Position numbers and translations under genes: made by a program. 5,924 nucleotides of DNA from Chloroflexota bacterium (lineage in GTDB: Bacteria; Chloroflexota; Limnocylindria; P2-11E). Shown one piece after another: positions 1 through 5,421 of the stretch; positions within the stretch are counted from its first letter, which is position 1, and each line of letters starts with the position of its first letter. Under the pieces are notes generated by a model. That model searched no databases and was not told the DNA's origin. It saw only the letters and a list, made by a program, of their open reading frames with translations. The DNA lies in NCBI GenBank assembly GCA_005881085.1, contig VBGU01000219.1, positions 1 through 5,924 on the forward strand. The letters run 5' to 3'.

Positions 1-67
1 GGAGCGATGCGCGATCGAGGAAGACTTCCCAACGGATCTCGCGCCAGGCGATCAGCCACCACTTCAT
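1..67 (-). CDS. ABC-2-type transporter permease, N-terminal fragment
   Basis: The reverse strand from 67 has an ATG overlapping the TGA of the ATP-binding gene (ATGA). It opens a frame reading MKWWLIAWREIRWEVF... to the window edge, 22 whole codons. A short N terminus rich in Trp and Arg/Glu ahead of the first membrane helix (the 'W-L-I-A-x-R-E' pattern) is typical of ABC-2-family permeases, which are usually encoded directly after their ATPase. The permease would form the membrane channel of the exporter energised by the neighbouring ATPase. Translation is probably coupled to that gene, since there is no room for a separate ribosome site. Only the cytoplasmic N-terminal tail is visible, so the substrate and subfamily cannot be judged. 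Confidence 0.7.
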   Translation of the reverse strand, partial: MKWWLIAWREIRWEVFLDRASL

Positions 68-987
68 CGGCGCGCCTCCGCCAGGATGCTGAGGTACGCG
101 TCCTCGAGCGAACGCTCCTCGGCGGCCAGCGTTATGACGTGGACGCCCGCGTCGAGCAGCGCACGCAGCGCGGCGGGATTCATGGCGATCGGATCGTCGA
201 CCGCGAACCGGAGGGCGGTCAATCCATCTCGGGCGCTCGCGCTCTCGGCCGCGATGCCCGCGCGAGCCAGCGCGTCGCGCGCGGTCGTCGGATCTCCCGC
301 GAACGACACGGTGTAGGTCGGCCGCCCGGCGGCGCGGATGTCGGCCGTCGCGCCGGTCCGCAGGACCTTGCCTTTGTAGAGAACGACGAGGCGGTCCGCG
401 ATGCGCTGCGCTTCGTCGAGATCGTGTGTCGTAAGCAGGATCGCGCGGTGGCGCGCGCGGAGCGAAATGATGAACGCGCGCAGCATCTGGGACATCTCGG
501 GGTCGAGCGCGGTCCCGGGCTCGTCGAGCAGCAGGACCGGCGGATCGTGCACGAGAGCCCGGGCGATCGCGACCTTCTGGCGCATGCCGCGCGAGAACGT
601 CGCGAGCTTGCGATTGAAGACGTCGTCGAGCCCGAGGAGCTTCGCGAGCTCCGCGGCCCGAACGTCCGGGTGCGCGACGTCGTAGAGCCGCGCAAAGAAG
701 CCGAGATAGGCCCGCAGCGGCATTCGCTCGTAGAGCGATGGCTGATCGGTGACGAAGCCACACCGCGCGCGCACCGCGTTCGCGTTCTTTTGGACCGAAA
801 TACCGTCGACCAGGACCTCGCCCTGGCTAGGCGCGAGGATCCCGCCGATGATCCGGCTCGCGGTCGTCTTTCCTGCGCCGTTCGGGCCGAGGAGCGCGAC
901 GATCTCACCCGGGTGCACCTCGAACGACACGTCGTCGAGAGCCATGGTCCCGTCGAAGCGGCGCGTGAGGTGCCGCACGTCGATCAC
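64..987 (-). CDS. ABC transporter ATP-binding protein (ABC-2 exporter type)
   Basis: A complete 307-residue ATPase that would hydrolyse ATP at the inner membrane face to drive an ABC-2 exporter. Visible motifs in order: Walker A GPNGAGKT (residues 34-41), Q-loop glutamine (Q82), signature FSRGMRQK (131-138), Walker B VLLLDEP (151-157), D-loop ALD (160-162) and switch histidine in TTHD (H188). The signature departs from the classic LSGGQ, but the xSRGM form is usual in ABC-2/CcmA-like ATPases. After the nucleotide-binding domain (about 1-220) comes a roughly 85-residue tail ending in EERSLEDAYLSIL, the standard C-terminal motif of this subfamily. The start is GTG at 987, chosen because the homologous core begins at once (IDVRHLTRRF) and a TATGCT box lies 6 bases upstream. 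The permease start overlaps its stop. The transported substrate cannot be inferred. Confidence 0.95.
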   Translation of the reverse strand: MIDVRHLTRRFDGTMALDDVSFEVHPGEIVALLGPNGAGKTTASRIIGGILAPSQGEVLVDGISVQKNANAVRARCGFVTDQPSLYERMPLRAYLGFFARLYDVAHPDVRAAELAKLLGLDDVFNRKLATFSRGMRQKVAIARALVHDPPVLLLDEPGTALDPEMSQMLRAFIISLRARHRAILLTTHDLDEAQRIADRLVVLYKGKVLRTGATADIRAAGRPTYTVSFAGDPTTARDALARAGIAAESASARDGLTALRFAVDDPIAMNPAALRALLDAGVHVITLAAEERSLEDAYLSILAEARR

Positions 988-993
988 TCTTCG

Positions 994-999
994 AGCATA
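994..999 (-). promoter_or_regulatory. Putative -10 box for the ABC transporter operon (leaderless)
   Basis: On the reverse strand TATGCT (4 of 6 matches to TATAAT) ends 6 bases before the GTG start at 987. A transcript would therefore begin at or near the start codon, giving a leaderless mRNA. The only purine-rich stretch upstream of the GTG (GAAGA) directly abuts it and is too close for a Shine-Dalgarno. No convincing -35 is seen 16-18 bases further upstream. A direct repeat CGAGC on the plus strand (992-996 and 1000-1004, 8-base period) overlaps the box and might be an operator, but this is weak. Confidence 0.4.
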
Positions 1000-1013
1000 C
1001 GAGCGTTATGAGC

Positions 1014-1019
1014 TAGCTT
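1014..1019 (+). promoter_or_regulatory. Putative -10 box for the membrane protein-aminotransferase-SDR unit
   Basis: TAGCTT fits the relaxed TANNNT -10 pattern and lies 8 bases before the GTG proposed as the start of the small membrane protein at 1028. It overlaps the 8-base palindrome AGCTAGCT at 1011-1018. No -35 hexamer is recognisable. The box sits in the 40-base gap between divergent genes, the only place in this half of the window where a promoter for the plus-strand unit could lie outside coding sequence. Confidence 0.3.
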
Positions 1020-1027
1020 TTGTCGAG

Positions 1028-1393
1028 GTGGACGTCGTTCTCTCGCTGCACGGGCGCGCGGCCACGGCGCTCGTCCTCTATTACACCGCGGTGGGTCTCT
1101 GGGGCCTCTTTCTCGGCATTCGTAACTCAGGCCCCAGCCCCGGCTTTCGTGGGGCCATCGCGATCGCGGTGATCGCGTCGGTCGTGCAGGGTGTGCTCGG
1201 GTTCGTGGTGCTCATCCTCGGGAACCCCCCGCGCGAGGCCCTGCACATCCTCTACGGCTTCGCGCTCGCGCTGGCCATGCCGCTTGCGGCATCGCTCGTC
1301 CGCGACCGCGCTCCGCGCGGCCAGTCCGTCGCGCTCGGCTTTGCGGCGCTTTTCACCGCGGGACTCGCGATCCGGGGCATCATCACGGCATGA
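1028..1393 (+). CDS. Small four-helix integral membrane protein, function unknown
   Basis: I do not recognise this 121-residue protein. It is strongly hydrophobic, with four likely transmembrane helices at about residues 11-31, 42-64, 71-91 and 100-119, joined by short loops (IRNSGPSPGFRG, GNPPRE, VRDRAPRGQS). No catalytic motif is visible. The frame stays open upstream to 749, but that part is antisense to the ABC ATPase. GTG at 1028 is preferred because it lies in the intergenic gap just before the hydrophobic part and behind a TAGCTT box. GAG directly abuts the GTG, so it is not a usable Shine-Dalgarno; leaderless initiation is inferred. Its TGA overlaps the ATG of the next gene (ATGA), implying coupled translation with the PLP enzyme. 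Presence of the gene is well supported, the exact start less so. Confidence 0.65.
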   Translation: MDVVLSLHGRAATALVLYYTAVGLWGLFLGIRNSGPSPGFRGAIAIAVIASVVQGVLGFVVLILGNPPREALHILYGFALALAMPLAASLVRDRAPRGQSVALGFAALFTAGLAIRGIITA

Positions 1394-2580
1394 CCAACGA
1401 CGTCGCGCCAGCGATCGACGAGCACCCGGACGCGTCACCGGCGGCGCTGCAGGCGCTGCGTGGCGACTTCCTGTACTTCAACGTCGCCGGCGCGGGTCCC
1501 ACGTTCCCGGTCGCGCAGCGGTCCGCGGAGCGGTTCCGCACCTGGCTCAACGAGGTCGGCATGTTCGGACAGCTCGGCTACGCGGCCTACAACGCGGCTC
1601 TGGATGCGACCCGTGCGGATCTCGCCGCGGCGCTCGGCGATCCAGGGGGTGCAGCCCGTGTCGCGCTCGCGCAATCGGCGACCGATGGCCTGAACACGCT
1701 TGTCGCGGGTCTCGCGATCCCGCCGCGATCGCTGATCGTCACCACTCTCGAGGAGCACGGGAGCGCGCTCTATCCGCTGCGCCGGCGCGCCGAGCTAGGA
1801 GACGAGCTGCGCGAGCTCGGATGGCATGGCGACCCGGATCGCTTTCTCCAAGAGGTGCGCCGCGGGATGCGCGACGGTGCGCGGGCACTCGTCATATCGC
1901 TCGTCTCCTGCAAGACCGGCGACGTGCTGCCCGTCCGCGAGGCGTGCCGCCTCGCGCGGGACGCGGGCGCGATCTCGATCGTCGACGCGGCTCAGGCGCT
2001 CGGACAGCTGCGCGTCGACGTCCTGGACCTCGGGGCCGATGCGGTGGTGACGCTCGGTCACAAGTGGCTGCACGGACCGCTCGCGACCGGCGGATTCTGG
2101 GTTCGCGACCTCGCGCTCTTCGCTCCGACGCGGCTCGGATGGCGCTCGCGACTGGAGCTTCCGACCGGAAGCCGGGACTACAACCCGAACGCCACGCGAT
2201 TCGAGACCGGGACCGTGGACGCCGCCGCTTTCGTGGGACTGCGCCAGACGCTCGTCGTCCATCGTCTGCTGGGCTCGTGGGTATCCGAGCGAGTTCGCGC
2301 GCTGCGACGCCGTTTGCTCGAGCGCGTCGCGGACCTGCCGTTCACGGTGCGATCGATGCCCGCGGCGCCGACCGGGATCGTCGTCGTCGAGCCGAAGGGC
2401 GGCGATGTCGCGGCGCTGGTACAACGGATGTGGGACGAGGAGCGCATCGTGGTGAAGCTCATCGACGAGCCCGGCATCGCGCAGGCGATCCGCCTTTCGT
2501 TCTGGGCCTTGCACAAGGAGAAGGACATCGATCGTCTCTCCGCCGCATTCGCGCGCACCCTGATGGTCGGCGTGCGCTGA
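1390..2580 (+). CDS. PLP-dependent class V aminotransferase-fold enzyme (not a typical cysteine desulfurase)
   Basis: A 396-residue fold-type I PLP enzyme of the NifS/isopenicillin-N-epimerase group. Visible: SATDGLN (96-102), the phosphate-side Thr region; EEHGSALYPL (121-130), with H123 expected to stack on the PLP ring; VDAAQALG (198-205), with D199 pairing with the pyridine nitrogen and Q202; GHKWLHGP (223-230), with K225 the Schiff-base lysine; RFETGT (270-275); and IRLSFWALHKEKDIDRL (367-383), with R368 at the substrate-carboxylate position. The usual RxGxHC loop holding the catalytic cysteine of group II desulfurases is absent (VVKLIDEPGIAQAIRLS in its place), so cysteine desulfuration by the standard mechanism is unlikely. 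A lyase, epimerase or aminotransferase role fits better (compare EgtE and isopenicillin-N epimerase-like proteins), with the substrate unknown. Its start overlaps the membrane-protein stop (ATGA) and its stop overlaps the next ATG (TGATG). Confidence 0.9.
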   Translation: MTNDVAPAIDEHPDASPAALQALRGDFLYFNVAGAGPTFPVAQRSAERFRTWLNEVGMFGQLGYAAYNAALDATRADLAAALGDPGGAARVALAQSATDGLNTLVAGLAIPPRSLIVTTLEEHGSALYPLRRRAELGDELRELGWHGDPDRFLQEVRRGMRDGARALVISLVSCKTGDVLPVREACRLARDAGAISIVDAAQALGQLRVDVLDLGADAVVTLGHKWLHGPLATGGFWVRDLALFAPTRLGWRSRLELPTGSRDYNPNATRFETGTVDAAAFVGLRQTLVVHRLLGSWVSERVRALRRRLLERVADLPFTVRSMPAAPTGIVVVEPKGGDVAALVQRMWDEERIVVKLIDEPGIAQAIRLSFWALHKEKDIDRLSAAFARTLMVGVR

Positions 2581-3368
2581 TGGCCGAGCTTGCCGGACAC
2601 GTCGCGATCGTCACCGGAGCGGGCCGGGGACTTGGGCGCGCGGTCGCGGAGCGCCTCGCCGCGATGGGCGCCGCTGTTGTGCTCGCGTCGCGTAATGCGC
2701 CCGAGCTCGACGACGTCGCCAAGGCGATCAAACGCGCGGGTGGAAAGGCGCTCGCGCAGACGGCGGACATCGCCGACGAGCGTCAGGTCCAGGAGCTCGT
2801 CCTCGCGACCGAGCGTTGGGTCGGGCCGGCGACGATCCTCGTGAACAACGCGGGCATGGTCGACCCGATGGTCCCGCTCGCGCGCTCGAACGCCGCGCTT
2901 TGGCTCCGCAGCGTCGCGATCAACGTCGGCGGCACGTACCTCGCGACGCGCGCCGTCCTGCCGGGGATGCTCGACCGTGGGTACGGGCGCATCGTGACCA
3001 TTTCGTCGGGTGCCGCGTCTCGTCCCTCCGCGGGATGGACCGCATACGCGGCGGGTAAGGCGGCCATCGTGATGATGACGCGCAGCCTCGCTCTCGAGCT
3101 CGAGGGCACGGGAGTCACGGCGAACGCGTTCAATCCCGGATACATGGACACGGACATGCAGGAGCGCATCCGCCGGACATCGACGTCGGATTTCCCGCGC
3201 AGCGACGAGTACCGCGCCGCGCAGCGCGAGGGGAAGCTGAAACATCCGAAGGAGCCCGCGCGGGCCGTCGCATATCTCGCGCTGCCCTCAACGGAGCGGA
3301 ACGGCGAGGCGCTCGAGTGGTCGGACGAAGCGTTCCGCAAAGAGGCCGAGGGAAGAGTTCCGGGCTAG
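2580..3368 (+). CDS. Short-chain dehydrogenase/reductase (SDR family, probably NADP-dependent)
   Basis: A 262-residue classical SDR that would oxidise or reduce an alcohol/carbonyl pair with a nicotinamide cofactor in the cytosol. Visible: cofactor motif TGAGRGLG (12-19), R38 at the end of strand 2 with no acidic residue there (favouring NADP over NAD), NNAG (89-92), N115, S143, and Y156-x-x-x-K160 (YAAGK, a variant of YxASK). S143 precedes Y156 by 13 residues, as in FabG. NPGYMDTDM (185-193) is the PG motif after strand 6. The tail lacks the common 'DGG' ending of FabG-like enzymes and closes with a charged segment. The ATG at 2580 overlaps the preceding TGA (TGATG), fixing the start; the frame is open far upstream but that part is antisense or out of frame to real genes. 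Substrate unknown. Confidence 0.92.
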   Translation: MAELAGHVAIVTGAGRGLGRAVAERLAAMGAAVVLASRNAPELDDVAKAIKRAGGKALAQTADIADERQVQELVLATERWVGPATILVNNAGMVDPMVPLARSNAALWLRSVAINVGGTYLATRAVLPGMLDRGYGRIVTISSGAASRPSAGWTAYAAGKAAIVMMTRSLALELEGTGVTANAFNPGYMDTDMQERIRRTSTSDFPRSDEYRAAQREGKLKHPKEPARAVAYLALPSTERNGEALEWSDEAFRKEAEGRVPG

Positions 3369-3808
3369 GAACGAAAGAGCCCGCGCCGCCTGCCGTCTTC
3401 TCTGAATTCAGTTCTCCCTCGCTCGTTGATGCGAACAAAGAAGCGGGTCGGTGCGTCTTGGATCGCGTCGTAGTCCCACACGCTGTTGTCGGACAGAACC
3501 CGAGCTACTCGCGCCGGTTCGACTGCCATACGAGGACCGAATTCGGCATCGTTTCCAGGTAGATAGATCATCTGCCGCTCAAAGAGGTTCACCCAGCCGC
3601 GGCCGAGCCAGTCGCTTAGCAGGCCTCTCGCTCGCTGGCTGCGTTCCTTGTCGGGTAAATCAGCCAACTCGTTGCGCGCGAGGCGATCGATCTCCCAGAG
3701 CCCGAGGTCGTCCTCGAGCAAGTCGAGCATGAGATTGTCAACAAACTCCTGCTCGGTCCTTCCGTCGCGATGCTCGCCCGCGTTAGCGCTCCTGCGACTT
3801 GTCCCCAC
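3365..3808 (-). CDS. Hypothetical protein, 147 residues, lower G+C than its neighbours
   Basis: Not recognised. The product is hydrophilic with no signal peptide or membrane helix. It has an acidic, Leu-rich helical part (about 21-52, LMLDLLEDDLGLWEIDRL), a segment with WLGRGWVNLFERQ (about 67-80), and an Arg-rich C terminus. The frame has protein-like composition and a single plausible start, GTG at 3808 (GGAG at 3812-3815, only 3 bases away); M27 is an alternative start but has no well-placed ribosome site. The start lies inside the end of the zinc-ribbon gene (26-base overlap), so coupled translation is likely. Its TAG shares the palindrome CTAG (3365-3368) with the convergent SDR stop. 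Bases 3541-3600 are about 53% G+C, against about 75% for 2581-2640 in the SDR, so the gene may be a late arrival. Confidence 0.6.
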   Translation of the reverse strand: MGTSRRSANAGEHRDGRTEQEFVDNLMLDLLEDDLGLWEIDRLARNELADLPDKERSQRARGLLSDWLGRGWVNLFERQMIYLPGNDAEFGPRMAVEPARVARVLSDNSVWDYDAIQDAPTRFFVRINERGRTEFREDGRRRGLFRS

Positions 3809-4058
3809 GTGCTCCGACGGGTTTGAAGTTCTTTCGTTTATCGATCGCCGCGCGCAGCAGCTTGGCGGTGCCCTCGGGATCGGTCTGCGCCCGGCGCTCC
3901 AATTCAGATGCCGGTCGGCCGATGAGACCGCACGTCGCGCAGTCGCCGCGGCCGTCGAGGCGCGCGTGACAGTGCGAGCAGTGCACCTCGAAGGCGCCGT
4001 GCGGCTGAAAGAGCCCCATCACCTGGGCCTCGGCGATGAGCGTCCGCGCGTCGATCAT
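3783..4058 (-). CDS. Small zinc-ribbon protein (two CxxC knuckles)
   Basis: A 91-residue protein with CSHC (C27, C30) and CATC (C40, C43), spaced as in a rubredoxin-type zinc ribbon that would bind one structural Zn(II). Histidines 26, 29 and 31 flank the first knuckle. The N-terminal 25 residues (MIDARTLIAEAQVMGLFQPHG) and the charged C-terminal helix (52-77) carry no other motif. The ATG overlaps the stop of the frame-restored aldehyde dehydrogenase (TGATG at 4056-4060), so it was evidently co-transcribed and coupled with that gene. No separate Shine-Dalgarno is seen. If ribosomes follow the frameshifted frame they pass over this start and stop at 3904, which could change its translation. 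Function unknown; a partner or metal-handling role for the upstream enzyme is only a guess. Confidence 0.8.
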   Translation of the reverse strand: MIDARTLIAEAQVMGLFQPHGAFEVHCSHCHARLDGRGDCATCGLIGRPASELERRAQTDPEGTAKLLRAAIDKRKNFKPVGARGDKSQER

Positions 4059-5421
4059 CAGTACGCGAGCACCACGGACTTCTTCTCGAGGTAGCCGTCG
4101 AGTCCCTCGATGCCGTGCTCCTTGCCGAACCCGGACTGCTTGGTACCGCCGAACGGCAGCTGGTCATACGCGACCTGGATGTCGTTGATCCACGTGTACC
4201 CGGCCTCGAGGAGCTCGGCGGCCTTGCGCGCTTTTGCGAGGTCCTTCGTCCAGATCGACGACCCGAGACCGTAGGACCGTAGACGCTCGCGTTCGCCTTC
4301 GCGATCGCCTCGTCGAGGTCCTTCACGATGAAGATCGGCAGCGCCGGGCCAAAGACTTCCTCGGTCGACATGCGCGAGTCCTCGGGGACGTCGGAGAGCA
4401 CCGTCGCCTCCATGTACCACCCCTTCTCGAACTCTTTGCCTTCGGGGCGCTTGCCGCCGGCGAGCACCTTAGCGCCGCGCTTCACCGCGTCGGCGACCTG
4501 CGACTCGACCACGGCCCGCTGCTTTTCGGTGTGCAGCGGTCCCATCTTCACGCCTTCCTTCATGCCGTCGCCGACGGGCCACTCCTTGCGCGCGCGGTCC
4601 GCGATCTTGGTCATGAACTCCTCCGCGATCTGCTCGAAGAGGTACACGCGCTTCACCGCGAGGCATGCCTGTCCGGCGTTGAAGAACCGTCCGATCGCCG
4701 TCGCGGCGGTCGCGCGGCGAATGTCCGCGTCGTCGCACACGATCATCGGGTCGCTGCCGCCGAGCTCGAGCGTGACCCGCGTCACATTGTCGGCCGCGAG
4801 CTTCATGATCCGCTTGCCCGTCTCGGTCTGTCCGGTGAACGCGATCTTGTTGACTTTCTTGTGCGACACGAGCGCGTCGCCGATCTCCGCACCGGGTCCG
4901 TGGACCGTGTTCAGCACGCCCGCGGGAATGCCGACCGAGTTGATGACCTCGATCGTCTTCTGTGTTGCGAGCGGCGTCGTCGACGCCGGCTTCAGCACGA
5001 CGGTGCAGCCCGCCGCGAGGGCGGGACAGATCTTGTTCGCCATAAGCGTGAGCGGGAAGTTCCATGGTGTGATCGCGACGACGACGCCTACGGGGCGCCG
5101 CATCGTGAGGCCGAACTTGTTCTGGTCCTCGAGCGGCACGTAGTCGCCACGGAGCTTGTCCGCGAAGCCCGCGAAGAACTCGAGGTTCTCCGCGACTCTC
5201 GTCGCCTCGATGACGGCATGCGCGAGCGGCTTGCCCTGCTCGAGGGTCAGCAGCTTCGCGATCTCGGGTACCGCGGCCTTCACCTTCACCGCCGCGGCGT
5301 GCATGAAGGCGGCGCGCTTGGTGCCCGAGAGCGACGCCCACGCCGGGAGAGCTTTCGCGGCGGCCTCGACCGCCGCGTCGACCTCCGACGCGGAGCCCTT
5401 CGGGATCGTGTCCACGACCTC
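4058..5421 (-). pseudogene. Aldehyde dehydrogenase, N-terminally truncated, fused to crotonase and frameshifted
   Basis: An NAD(P)-dependent ALDH, which would oxidise an aldehyde to an acid. Positions count from the GTG at 5910. The domain begins about residue 167 (DTIPKGSASEVDAAVEAA) and lacks roughly the first 25-45 family residues. Visible: TPWNFP with N284, LKPAS with K307 and S310 (S rather than E at the ribose-binding site, as in NADP-preferring GabD), FTGQTETG (358-365), general base E382 in LELGG, nucleophile C416 in NAGQAC, and EEVFGP (517-522). The arginines that bind succinate semialdehyde in SSADH are replaced (N292, F410), so the substrate is probably another aldehyde. After YG545 a tandem 8-bp duplication shifts the frame. 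As written, translation runs out of frame to 3904. Deleting one copy gives LGSSIWT...PFGGTKQSGFG...KKSVVLAY and a stop at 4058 touching the zinc-ribbon start. Confidence 0.85.
4267..4282. repeat. Perfect 8-bp tandem duplication breaking the ALDH frame
   Basis: GACCGTAG occurs twice in direct succession (4267-4274 and 4275-4282); the bases on either side do not extend the match. On the coding (minus) strand this is CTACGGTC twice. Removing one unit gives GTC TAC GGT CTC GGG, that is V-Y-G-L-G, the expected ALDH sequence, and joins the two ALDH frames. With both units the frame is shifted and about 69 C-terminal residues are lost. The cause could be slippage, a target-site duplication left after excision of an element, or an assembly error. 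Confidence 0.9.

Noticed and set aside
7..1011. Long plus-strand open frame (334 codons) opposite the ABC ATPase
   Set aside because: Antisense shadow of a clear gene in high-G+C DNA; its translation is Arg-rich, without any fold-like hydrophobic pattern or motif.
749..1027. Upstream extension of the small membrane protein
   Set aside because: Runs antisense through the ABC ATPase start region; translation is unlike the hydrophobic body, so the GTG at 1028 was chosen.
2380..2394. Short TCG-rich run inside the aminotransferase gene
   Set aside because: Encodes V-V-V within a normal beta strand; ordinary codon repetition in G+C-rich DNA.
1191..2579. Upstream extension of the SDR frame (about 460 codons)
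   Set aside because: Overlaps the membrane protein and aminotransferase out of frame, with Arg-rich noise; the SDR fold starts at the ATG at 2580.
2178..3245. Minus-strand open frame of 355 codons across the aminotransferase-SDR junction
   Set aside because: Spans two real plus-strand genes, Arg-rich, no motif.
3360..3375. Possible bidirectional terminator between the convergent SDR and 147-residue genes
   Set aside because: The stops share a CTAG palindrome, but there is no longer stem-loop or T-run, and both flanks are coding.
4276..4420. Start of a separate 120-codon gene with ATG at 4420
   Set aside because: Its first roughly 50 residues are the ALDH region read in the wrong frame; only the part after the duplication is ALDH, so it is the 3' piece of the broken gene and not a separate gene.
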